Source: a virus
IMG/VR virus record: IMGVR_UViG_3300025174_000453
Location: 1 to 20,353 of that record
Length of the DNA stretch: 20,353 bases
Strand: one strand, 5' to 3'
Positions 1 through 7,685 of this stretch are shown in pieces. Positions within the stretch are counted from its first letter, which is position 1; each line of letters opens with the position of its first letter. Both the position numbers and the translations under genes were made by a program. Below the pieces are notes generated by a model, which was not told where the DNA came from, did no database searches, and saw only the letters and a list, made by a program, of their open reading frames with translations.

Positions 1-176
1 TACTGATCCTTCACCCAACGGTGAAAAATTGCTTTGCTAAACAACCAGCAACGCCGATACTGCTTTCCATCCCAATGCAGACCTTTACTGGCCTTTTTAA
101 TCACTCCCATCCTACAAACCTTGGCGACGGTGCTGCGATCAATCCCGAATTCTTGAGCCGCTTCTGTCGATCTCAT
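1..176 (-). CDS. Excisionase-like helix-turn-helix DNA-binding protein, 3' end outside window
   Basis: An open frame starts at ATG 174-176 and runs off the left edge after 58 codons. Residues 3-26 (STEAAQEFGIDRSTVAKVCR then MGVI) look like a helix-turn-helix of the excisionase/MerR-like HTH_17 type. The following K/R-rich stretch and the WLFSKAIFHRWVKDQ segment resemble the wing and terminal helix that usually complete these roughly 65-residue proteins, so little is missing. No Shine-Dalgarno sequence precedes the ATG; a TTGACA box and an inverted repeat lie directly upstream. It follows the tail genes on the same strand by 40 bp and could be a regulator or recombination directionality factor starting a new module. 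The fold is fairly clear; the role is inferred. Confidence 0.65.
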   Translation of the reverse strand, partial: MRSTEAAQEFGIDRSTVAKVCRMGVIKKASKGLHWDGKQYRRCWLFSKAIFHRWVKDQ

Positions 177-177
177 G

Positions 178-209
178 TGACAAATTAGCAACCCATCTAC
201 TATTTGTCA
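178..209. promoter_or_regulatory. Perfect 8-bp inverted repeat, candidate operator
   Basis: TGACAAAT (178-185) and ATTTGTCA (202-209) are perfect inverted copies separated by 16 bp, so their centres are 24 bp apart. The repeat sits just upstream of the HTH gene start and overlaps a possible -35 box. No T-run follows on either strand, so a terminator is unlikely. The arrangement suits a dimeric regulator, possibly the HTH protein itself. Confidence 0.5.
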
Positions 210-210
210 A
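182..210 (-). promoter_or_regulatory. Candidate sigma70-type promoter for the HTH gene
   Basis: On the minus strand TTGACA (205-210) matches the -35 consensus and is followed after 17 bp by TAATTT (182-187), a weak -10 match. The expected transcription start would fall at or next to the ATG at 176, implying a leaderless or nearly leaderless transcript, in keeping with the missing Shine-Dalgarno. The -10 is poor, so this is a suggestion only. Confidence 0.35.
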
Positions 211-216
211 GTCATT

Positions 217-1065
217 TCACCTCTCCCCCCGCCTCGCTTCTCCTCTCCGCCTTACTGGCCATCTTAATACCTCAGTTGCATCAGTACAGCATCCAAGACT
301 CGGCTCAAATGCCAGATCGTATCTACAGGACAGATAGCTCCACAGTGAGTCCCTCTGAACCTGAGTCGTTACTGCGTCAAGAATACACCACCATGCTACT
401 TCAGCATCTAAATATAAATTCTGTTCTGATTTCCCAAAAGTACAGCTTGCCCCTGGCGCAGTTTCATAGCCCCCTTGAGAGTCGCTTCCGGAAAATCCTA
501 CCGTTGTATCTACACGAATCTCGTAAGTTGTCGCTCCTTCTAAATTCCCCTCTCTCACAACGTAAAGCCGCCATTCCGTCAATGCCACAGAAGGATCAAA
601 GCTGTACCTCGTTCCCCAACCAAAATCCTCATAGATTAATCCGTTAGTATAAGGATAGCTGGCACTTTCCGCACCGCCGGTAATTGGCTCAAAATGCCAG
701 CTTCCACCCCTTCCAGCATTCGGAGCAGGATCAGCGTCAGCTTTTATGACGACCCAAAGTTCATTGTTTCCGGACGTGGGCGCACTGACAGGGTATCTGT
801 CTGATGAATCAAAACGTGCAACGGCGTGTGTAGCAACGATGTTTGAATACCATTTTGCTTTATTGGCTTCTGTTGATTGTGTAATGGTTCTGTTATTACC
901 ACTTTCATCCGGCCATGATGCAATTGTATTTCCATCACTTAGACCAATTACACTGTCCGCATCGTGGATCTCCCAATACGTCAACGATGTCGGAAATGGA
1001 CACTGCGCCCAACAATTAGGCTTGCTCATGGCCATTACGAGAACCACCCAAATCGACTTTCCCAT
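217..1065 (-). CDS. Concanavalin A/LamG-like distal tail or secreted adhesin protein with N-terminal signal peptide
   Basis: A 282-residue protein. Residues 1-21 look like a Sec signal: short MGKS n-region, hydrophobic IWVVLVMAM, and a CWA-Q cleavage-like site. The segment with DADSVIGLSDGNTIASWPD, ESGN (54-57) and FDSSD (85-89) is the pattern of LamG/concanavalin A-like jelly-roll modules found in phage receptor-binding and bacterial surface proteins; the module probably extends to about residue 245. The tail is Cys-rich (SCRYDL, GCC) and ends in an Arg-rich stretch encoded by a polypurine tract. The start at 1065 lies 3 nt after the preceding stop, with GGAG about 10 nt upstream. It is the last gene of the late block. 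It is probably a receptor-binding accessory protein, but the signal peptide leaves open a cell-surface role. Confidence 0.6.
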   Translation of the reverse strand: MGKSIWVVLVMAMSKPNCWAQCPFPTSLTYWEIHDADSVIGLSDGNTIASWPDESGNNRTITQSTEANKAKWYSNIVATHAVARFDSSDRYPVSAPTSGNNELWVVIKADADPAPNAGRGGSWHFEPITGGAESASYPYTNGLIYEDFGWGTRYSFDPSVALTEWRLYVVREGNLEGATTYEIRVDTTVGFSGSDSQGGYETAPGASCTFGKSEQNLYLDAEVAWWCILDAVTTQVQRDSLWSYLSCRYDLAFEPSLGCCTDATEVLRWPVRRRGEARRGER

Positions 1066-1068
1066 CTC

Positions 1069-2508
1069 TCAATATCTCCACAATTCCAACCGATGCCGTC
1101 TCGTCACCGCATTCACATCATTCGCAAACCCGTGGATTCGCCAAATTTTCACGAACAACGTCTCCCCCTGATATGCAAAGAGCGAAAAATTGGTCAGGAA
1201 CGTCACCGCCACCATCTTCTCAGCAGACGTGCCCAAATCCGCATAGGCCGTATCGTTCCCCGTGAAGGCCCCAGTGACATTATCCCCACGGCCGCGGACG
1301 CGATAAGCCGCCACATAACCGACTGAATCACCGGCGCTCGATGGCGTCGAGACCAGCATGACCAGAGAATCCGTGTAAGCCGCGTCTGATTTAACTCGAA
1401 ATTCATATATCGTCGTGTCAGCATTCGCTGCAGAATCCACGAGTACTTCTTCAAACGCACCAAGCGTGTCCAATACCGACCCATTCTCTGGCGTCGGGAA
1501 ACCCGCTATAGCCGGTTGCCAATCTGGCTCAGGTGCCGCTGCTATCACCTGGCCACTCGCACTCGTCTTGAGGGTATAGCCGGAAAACAACATATTTAAA
1601 AACCGCATGCCCGCATGGAGCCTCAAATGTTTTGTTGACACTGTGCTATCATCATATACAACAAATCGATCATCATTTAAGCTGGCACCCTTGTGTGTCT
1701 GGAGCCTTTCATCAATGATCGTACTATCCTTCGCAATTTTGATCCAATTGTCCGTGTTTGATATCTTAATCGGCCAGGCATCGCCTGGCGGATTCGGTGC
1801 AGCCGTTTTGGAACTCAGAATCAGCATCTCATCCGAAAAATCATCGATCAGAAAAAAGAAGTTGCGCTGGCCAAGCCCATAATCGCGCAAGATCATCAAT
1901 CCATCGGTTGTATCTGTGTGAACCTGAAATATCGGGTCATCCGTCGTTACACCGGCGCGCACATTGCCTACCACCAACTTGCCTTCGTTATTCAAATACA
2001 CCCTCGCATCCTTTGCGATCCGGAATTTGATCTCGCCGGCGCCGCTCGTATCCGAATCCGCTCCCAAGATCAAATCGCCGGTGCTCTCGCCCACGCTTCC
2101 CACAATCCCTGTGATCTTCGACCCATCACCTTCAAAACTCGTCGCGCGCACGTGCCCGACCATGTGCAAAGTATCTGGCCCCGCCGTAAACCGAAATAGC
2201 TCCGCTATCAGCCCCAGCTTGTTAGCTCCGATCCAGATGCCGGTCTTCCAACTCGACCCATTTACATAAATATCATATTCCCCCAATTTCACCGTCGCCA
2301 AATAGACTCCTGGAATGCTCGCGCTCTCGGTTAGATCATACTTCTTGACCGCACTCTGGTACAAGTCCACGTCCTTCGAAGGGACCAGTTTATTTGAACT
2401 GTTCACCAACTTCAGCTCAAATACCGACGTCGTGTCTTGACACCTTGCCATCTCCGGCAACATGATCACCAGTGCGATCGCACTCACCACGGCTGTCAAA
2501 GTTCTCAT
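1069..2508 (-). CDS. Tail fibre-like protein with N-terminal signal peptide
   Basis: A 479-residue protein from the ATG at 2506-2508, chosen because it has GAGG 5 nt upstream and lies 7 nt after the preceding stop; the frame is open further upstream only across the previous gene. Residues 1-23 form a signal-like segment: MR, then a long hydrophobic core (TLTAVVSAIALVIML), then PEMARC. ATSFEGDGSKITGI (122-135) and AGVTTDDPIFQVHTDT (185-200) are fibre-repeat motifs seen in phage tail fibres and bacterial surface fibres. No intramolecular endosialidase-type chaperone is seen at the C-terminus, which ends RLELWRY. Position after the hub and distal tail gene supports a fibre. Whether it is in the virion or exported is not settled. 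Confidence 0.6.
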   Translation of the reverse strand: MRTLTAVVSAIALVIMLPEMARCQDTTSVFELKLVNSSNKLVPSKDVDLYQSAVKKYDLTESASIPGVYLATVKLGEYDIYVNGSSWKTGIWIGANKLGLIAELFRFTAGPDTLHMVGHVRATSFEGDGSKITGIVGSVGESTGDLILGADSDTSGAGEIKFRIAKDARVYLNNEGKLVVGNVRAGVTTDDPIFQVHTDTTDGLMILRDYGLGQRNFFFLIDDFSDEMLILSSKTAAPNPPGDAWPIKISNTDNWIKIAKDSTIIDERLQTHKGASLNDDRFVVYDDSTVSTKHLRLHAGMRFLNMLFSGYTLKTSASGQVIAAAPEPDWQPAIAGFPTPENGSVLDTLGAFEEVLVDSAANADTTIYEFRVKSDAAYTDSLVMLVSTPSSAGDSVGYVAAYRVRGRGDNVTGAFTGNDTAYADLGTSAEKMVAVTFLTNFSLFAYQGETLFVKIWRIHGFANDVNAVTRRHRLELWRY

Positions 2509-2515
2509 TGCGGCC

Positions 2516-3478
2516 TCATTCGGCATAGACAAACGAATCACCGATCCGCTCAAAATAGAGCGCATCGTCTTCGAACTCATACTCATTGAGCTCGTCGATC
2601 ACGTCCACCGGCATTTCCGGTAGTACCTCTGTGCCTTCCAGCATCACCGACCCTTCATGGCCATGTGCTGCGATCCCAAACGCATGGTTGCGCTCATACT
2701 CGTCGTGCCATTGCACAAAATACACGATTGGAGCGTCTTTGTGCGGGAAGAGCATAACTTCTCTGCTCGTGTTGAGCAATTTCGACCTTAGAACTTCCTG
2801 AGCGGCCGTCAGCTTCTCATATGTGCTCTCATAACGGTACCGGACCCCTTTCAATACGCGCCGCTTACTGCCGTCGATCAATTCAATCTCTGCCTGATTC
2901 ACCAGCGACCACGCTTGCTCAAGATTACCTCTCATCGGCACCGGCAATTCAAATTCTTCCACCACTTCTCTGCAGCGGAATTTATCGACCCGAATCTTTG
3001 CCATTGCGGTTGTTTGTGCTTTCGCCCTGGGGTAAATGCGGTAGACCAGATTGTTGCCCGCTGCTCCGGCCGGCACTACCACTTCATGAACGATCACCGG
3101 CAACCAGTTTTGATCGAGAATGAACTCTTTCTCATGTGTGCCCGTTAGTCCGTTAAAAACACAATAGACAATTTGATCGCCTTCCGCAGCATCGTTGCGC
3201 GCCCACGCCGTCACGATGAACCGCTTCCCAGCGATGGCTGCCCCCGTATTAACCGTGACACTGGCATACTGCCCCGTGTCATCGTCCTCAATGGTGAGCA
3301 CATAGTCTCCCCAGGGGGTCGTTTCATCAAATTCCCTGGCAATCACTCCGCCGGTGGATTCGCTCACGCCTGTCGTATCGTCCTCAAAACTCACGTTCAA
3401 CGAAAGTTCATCCCCCACGAACAGAAATCTCGGCTCTTCGATTCCGCCAACTACATTCTCGGCATATCGATGTGCCAT
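2516..3478 (-). CDS. Distal tail protein with carbohydrate-binding-like beta-sandwich
   Basis: A 320-residue protein. Residues about 25-165 are beta-rich and look like a galactose-binding/CBM-type jelly roll (WGDYVLTIEDDDTGQYASV, then AGKRFIVTAWARND and VYCVFNG). The C-terminal half (about 175-320) contains LIDGSKRRVLKGVRYRYEST and KLLNTSREVMLFPHKD, which resembles small phage proteins at the tail tip. Its ATG shares one base with the hub stop (TGATG), so the two are probably translationally coupled. No catalytic motif is recognised. A tail-tip/fibre adaptor or carbohydrate-contacting role is inferred from fold and position. Confidence 0.5.
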   Translation of the reverse strand: MAHRYAENVVGGIEEPRFLFVGDELSLNVSFEDDTTGVSESTGGVIAREFDETTPWGDYVLTIEDDDTGQYASVTVNTGAAIAGKRFIVTAWARNDAAEGDQIVYCVFNGLTGTHEKEFILDQNWLPVIVHEVVVPAGAAGNNLVYRIYPRAKAQTTAMAKIRVDKFRCREVVEEFELPVPMRGNLEQAWSLVNQAEIELIDGSKRRVLKGVRYRYESTYEKLTAAQEVLRSKLLNTSREVMLFPHKDAPIVYFVQWHDEYERNHAFGIAAHGHEGSVMLEGTEVLPEMPVDVIDELNEYEFEDDALYFERIGDSFVYAE

Positions 3479-6400
3479 CAGCTTATCCCTGTGACTTTCA
3501 TGGTCAGCTTATCAGGATCAAATGAAACCTCATTAAGCCGCCAATATTCAGACCTGTCAATATCTGTATCTGTCGATTTTAGAATAAACTTTACTCGATC
3601 TTGCTCTTCTAACTCGACTATAGCCACCAACTCCGCCTCGATTGTCTTGCGCTCTTGATTGAAATATTCGAAGAACTCTTGCGCCTGAAACTTTGCCAGG
3701 TGACGATCCTGTACCAGTGTATTGCTCACGCTCAGCTTCTTTCTCTCCCAGCCATCATTGCCGGTGGCTTCCGTCCCACTCTGTCCTGAAATCTGATTGC
3801 TCCATGCCACTTCGACGCGATCATATCTGTGCTGCCAAGGGGAAACTGGCTCGATCCCGACGACGTGTTTCTCTTCGTACAGTGACTTTGTGCCATCATA
3901 GCTATCGCGCGCAGTAATCCGGATTTTACGGTCTGGCCGGATTGCAATGACTCGATTCAGCACTTGACTGCAATCTGCTAATACGTCTCTGAGATCTTTA
4001 TCACCCAATCGCGCATAGCCTACTCTGGGATAGAAAGTCGTGCTATACTTCCATAACAACCCTTTCCCTGTGATTCCCCAGAGCGAATCGGCCGTCGCAA
4101 TCATTGTTTGATGATCATAGTCAGCGGGATCGATCACGTCGATCCGTGTGAGCGTTATTGCGCCTGCAACGAAACTCGCTTCAACCAAGAACGCGCCGGC
4201 CGTCCGATAGCGCTTGTCTACGCAAACCGCGTAGACTTTGCTCCCCAGATAAGCAAAGTCTTTGAACTGCCGATGTCGATCGAACGTGAAGTTGTCGCCC
4301 GTCTGCGTGCTATACAGTTCGTCGGCGGCGATATCATATACAAACCAATGATACTCAAATGTCCATCGGTCCAATAGACACCCGTGGATCGTGTCCTCAT
4401 CAGAATTGTAGACCATCTCCAGAATCGTTTGGCTGGTTTCGATTCCAGTGATACTCTGACTCGCTTCAGCAGGTTCTGCCGAGAAATCAAACAACGTAGT
4501 CGGCGATCCTGTCCCAATATTGATCGTGATGAGCTTGCATTCGCTTAAATCCGTGCCGCCATCGAGCCATTCCATGTATGCCAGATAGAGCAGGCCGGAA
4601 TCGATGAACCCACAGAGTGGGTAGCTAAGCGAACTGGCGAGCTCGTAGACTTCGGTAAACACGTTGTCCGTGTTGATTGTCCCCAGGGCAATGTCCGTGT
4701 CAACCAAAGTATCGCCGTTCCGCTCCAACTTCATGACCATAAAACCTTCACTTGCCACATAAGGGAACAATCCGGAATTTCCCATGACCCACTTCAGATC
4801 TATCCATTTCGTGACATCTGCAACTTTGGCGACATGCCAACCTACTCCAAGTCGTATGAACATTGTGCTCAGATCTAACAAATCCCCTATGTGAACCGTA
4901 CTAATCGGAGTCACCACGCTATCCGCATCATATATTCTTGTCTCCGCTCCATGACTTGGTACTCGCAATATTTGTGGAAATGGCACCGTTAGGCTCTCTC
5001 CCAGAACGTCGCCAAGTGACCGATCAGGACTCTGCACCGACCCTTGTCGCATGATCTGCGCGCATGGGTTGATGTATTGTGGCGCTGTTGCCTGCTGCGC
5101 GCCAGATGCTTGCAGCACTTCAGTTATCGCGCTACCGTCGCTCTTGAAAAACCACGTATAGAAATTCGGCCCAAAGTCGCCATCGTGAATTGCAATCTCA
5201 TCATACTTATCCCACCATGCCATGCCGTGAATATTCCCGCCATCTTGCACCATTGCGCGGATGCTCATCTCTACCGTCCCATAGCCGGCGTCGTTTTCAT
5301 TGATCTTATCAAGCTGGTCTATGAATTCAAATTCGCCTGTCTCCGTAACTTTCCAGAGTTCATCCCCAATTCCCAGATACAAGATCTCGTTCGTGAGATC
5401 CCACAGCAGAGCTTTCCCAACCTTGTTATAGAATGGCTCCGGAGCCTGGCCCAGAATGCTAATCACGGCCGTGTCGCTCGTGCTCACAAAATCTTCCACC
5501 GTGAAATGCCCACTATCATAATTCGCTGCGGCAAGGATCTTCTCGACCAGTGACTGCACCGTGATATTCCGATACCAACTACATGCGGCCAGTGCGCCGT
5601 TGAAGGCTCTCACAACGATTTCATCCTTGGCATCCTGCATCCGGAAAACTGCACTGTCGAATTTCAATGTGAGAACTGTGCCATCCGCCGCGAATATCCG
5701 GTAATAGCGCTTTAACGCTTTCACGGTAGCACTTCCGCTCGTGTAAGCATCGAGATCGATCTTGATGCCGAACTTCTGGCCGACCGGATCGATCCCACCG
5801 CCTGGATCAAACGACGTCGGGCGCCATCCCGCCGCATCATCCTCATCCCATGTAATCGTTCCGGATCCGGTGAAATCACTCGTGCCGTCCACAAAACTGC
5901 CGAGCGCTTGCCATGAACCGAGCCCGTTCGAATAGCTGACTCCAATCGTACCAACCAAATCTGCCTGGCTCAGATCGACTTCGATGCCATAGAGCGGCAA
6001 CTCTGAGAAAATATATAGTGCCGAATCCGATGCTTGCAGCACCTCATACTCAACCCCGTCACGGTCATTCTCGTTGCTCCGATCAGAATACGTCACAGCC
6101 CCTTCATCGACAATCACTGCATCCCAATCTCCAACAATCTCTTGCATCGGACCGTTGTCTAGTTGCAACGAAACTGCGCCGATTTTATTCACCTTCGCCG
6201 TGAAATCCGGTAAAATCTGCAACAGCACTTCGCGACTGCGCACGTCATAGTTAGTTGTCTTGATCGTGATCGTGTTGCCGTCAGCGCCGGTGAGCGTCGC
6301 ACTGGCGGTGTTCTCGGCAACCGTCGTCCAATCTCCCCACGCATACTTGAACTTATCCGGAAACCTAAACCGCAGCGGAACTATCCCAAACGCCGTTGTC

Positions 6401-7209
6401 TTGCTAATGCTCAGAATCTCAACCCCCGGAATATTCCCTTCGGTGAACTTCCAATCGAGCGCCTTAATACCCTCAACTGAAGTCGTCGCTTCAGTTGTGC
6501 CCACAATCTCGACTCCGGCAATCTTGAGCAACCGGCCATTGGGCTCGCTCACCAACCAGGCGGGATAACGTTCTAATTCTTTCGCATGTCCCATCACGGT
6601 GATGGTAATGGTCTTGTTGCGCCGGTCATCCCTAATGTCTTCACGCCAGATTAATCCACCGAAGTATAGCACCCGGTCCGTTGCGTTCTTCCACCCAAAA
6701 TAGATTCGGCACCAAACAACCTCGGTGCCGTCTACGATGCCCGTGCCGGATGAATTCGCAAAATAACCGTCGCTATTCCAGAACGTCAATTCCACGTCGC
6801 TCGCTGTGAACGCGTTGAGAGTCTCACCCTCGATCTCGAACCGGATCTCTCCCATTTCCACCAGACGTTCTTCATTGCCTCCTGAAACCGTGTAGCGCTT
6901 CGCAATGTGCAATCCTACCAAACCAGATGCAGCGAAATTTGACTCGCTGCATGTGATCGTGGTCTCGCTGCCAGCATACGCTCTCGTGGTTACAACGTGA
7001 TTGCCGCTGAATTCATTGAGGGGGATAACGAAGGTGTCGCCCACGGCGAGAATGGCGGTGGCATCACCGAAAACCTTGATCTGCGTGCTGCTTACCCGCT
7101 CTGTGATCGCACCGTTGAACTGTTTGAGCAATTCCACCCGACGTTTGAAATATGCCCCACGTCGCCGTTCTTGCTCTTTCGTCGTATTCGAATCGCTCAG
7201 GGTCTTCAT
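3478..7209 (-). CDS. Large tail hub / tail tip protein
   Basis: At 1243 residues the largest protein here. The start at 7209 gives an ATGA overlap with the upstream gene's stop; 15 further codons are open upstream but only inside that gene. The N-terminus is a basic helix (KEQERRRGAYFKRRVELLKQ). A hub-like part follows (EIRFEIEGETLNAFTASDVE, then LTFWNSDGYF; FGGLIWREDIRDDRRNKTIT). The C-terminus (RYDRVEVAWSN, then IEAELVAIVELEEQDRVKF and SFDPDKLTMKVTGI) resembles the closing domains of siphophage hub proteins. Between about residues 610 and 1080 short units of the type 'xxLLYLxx...DxWxxxx' recur and may be a beta-propeller. It presumably caps the tail tube and anchors the distal proteins. No peptidase motif is recognised. 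Confidence 0.6.
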   Translation of the reverse strand: MKTLSDSNTTKEQERRRGAYFKRRVELLKQFNGAITERVSSTQIKVFGDATAILAVGDTFVIPLNEFSGNHVVTTRAYAGSETTITCSESNFAASGLVGLHIAKRYTVSGGNEERLVEMGEIRFEIEGETLNAFTASDVELTFWNSDGYFANSSGTGIVDGTEVVWCRIYFGWKNATDRVLYFGGLIWREDIRDDRRNKTITITVMGHAKELERYPAWLVSEPNGRLLKIAGVEIVGTTEATTSVEGIKALDWKFTEGNIPGVEILSISKTTAFGIVPLRFRFPDKFKYAWGDWTTVAENTASATLTGADGNTITIKTTNYDVRSREVLLQILPDFTAKVNKIGAVSLQLDNGPMQEIVGDWDAVIVDEGAVTYSDRSNENDRDGVEYEVLQASDSALYIFSELPLYGIEVDLSQADLVGTIGVSYSNGLGSWQALGSFVDGTSDFTGSGTITWDEDDAAGWRPTSFDPGGGIDPVGQKFGIKIDLDAYTSGSATVKALKRYYRIFAADGTVLTLKFDSAVFRMQDAKDEIVVRAFNGALAACSWYRNITVQSLVEKILAAANYDSGHFTVEDFVSTSDTAVISILGQAPEPFYNKVGKALLWDLTNEILYLGIGDELWKVTETGEFEFIDQLDKINENDAGYGTVEMSIRAMVQDGGNIHGMAWWDKYDEIAIHDGDFGPNFYTWFFKSDGSAITEVLQASGAQQATAPQYINPCAQIMRQGSVQSPDRSLGDVLGESLTVPFPQILRVPSHGAETRIYDADSVVTPISTVHIGDLLDLSTMFIRLGVGWHVAKVADVTKWIDLKWVMGNSGLFPYVASEGFMVMKLERNGDTLVDTDIALGTINTDNVFTEVYELASSLSYPLCGFIDSGLLYLAYMEWLDGGTDLSECKLITINIGTGSPTTLFDFSAEPAEASQSITGIETSQTILEMVYNSDEDTIHGCLLDRWTFEYHWFVYDIAADELYSTQTGDNFTFDRHRQFKDFAYLGSKVYAVCVDKRYRTAGAFLVEASFVAGAITLTRIDVIDPADYDHQTMIATADSLWGITGKGLLWKYSTTFYPRVGYARLGDKDLRDVLADCSQVLNRVIAIRPDRKIRITARDSYDGTKSLYEEKHVVGIEPVSPWQHRYDRVEVAWSNQISGQSGTEATGNDGWERKKLSVSNTLVQDRHLAKFQAQEFFEYFNQERKTIEAELVAIVELEEQDRVKFILKSTDTDIDRSEYWRLNEVSFDPDKLTMKVTGIS

Positions 7210-7685
7210 GGCACCAACCACACCAAGACGCTCGCTCCCACCGCCATCACGCACACCATCCTTCCAGAAAACGTCCTTCGCATGAAAATGCCGAGCACGC
7301 CGCGGTATGATTCCCGAATAAAACCAAATTGAAATGGCACCTTGACTTTAAGTCCAGGATCTATACTAACCACTGCCGTGTCGTATGTGGGATACCTTCC
7401 CACCATAATCACATGCAGGGGAGCAACCAGTGGCATGAACCAATAGTATAGCACATCTTCCACAAAGAAAACCCAGAGCACCATCACCTGCACAACCGTC
7501 CAGGTATCGCAAAGCTTATAGATGACTGGTATGCAAACCACGAAGATCAAAAACTGATACATATCGTTCACGAACTGATCCCAGCCGCGGCGTTGCAGAT
7601 ATGCCATCACTGCACCGCCGAACAGCGCATCGACCAGCGCCAGCGCCACAATCACCACAAACGGATTGTTTTCCCAGCCGTTCAT
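7206..7685 (-). CDS. Multi-spanning membrane protein of unknown function between tape measure and hub
   Basis: A 159-residue protein with about four hydrophobic segments: residues 8-31, 42-59, 61-96 (long, possibly two passes, with EDVLYYWFMPLVAP) and 143-158. A soluble stretch at about 97-142 (RYPTYDTAVVSIDPGLKVKV) would face one side. It overlaps the tape measure stop and the hub start by 4 nt each (ATGA), so it belongs to the operon and is not a chance frame. This slot in siphophages usually holds a soluble distal tail protein, so an integral membrane protein is unexpected. Possible roles include lysis, injection-channel accessory or superinfection exclusion; nothing in the sequence decides this. 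Confidence 0.6.
   Translation of the reverse strand: MNGWENNPFVVIVALALVDALFGGAVMAYLQRRGWDQFVNDMYQFLIFVVCIPVIYKLCDTWTVVQVMVLWVFFVEDVLYYWFMPLVAPLHVIMVGRYPTYDTAVVSIDPGLKVKVPFQFGFIRESYRGVLGIFMRRTFSGRMVCVMAVGASVLVWLVP

Noticed and set aside
218-253. Polypyrimidine tract as a transcription terminator
   Set aside because: No stem precedes it and no T-run follows on the transcribed strand.
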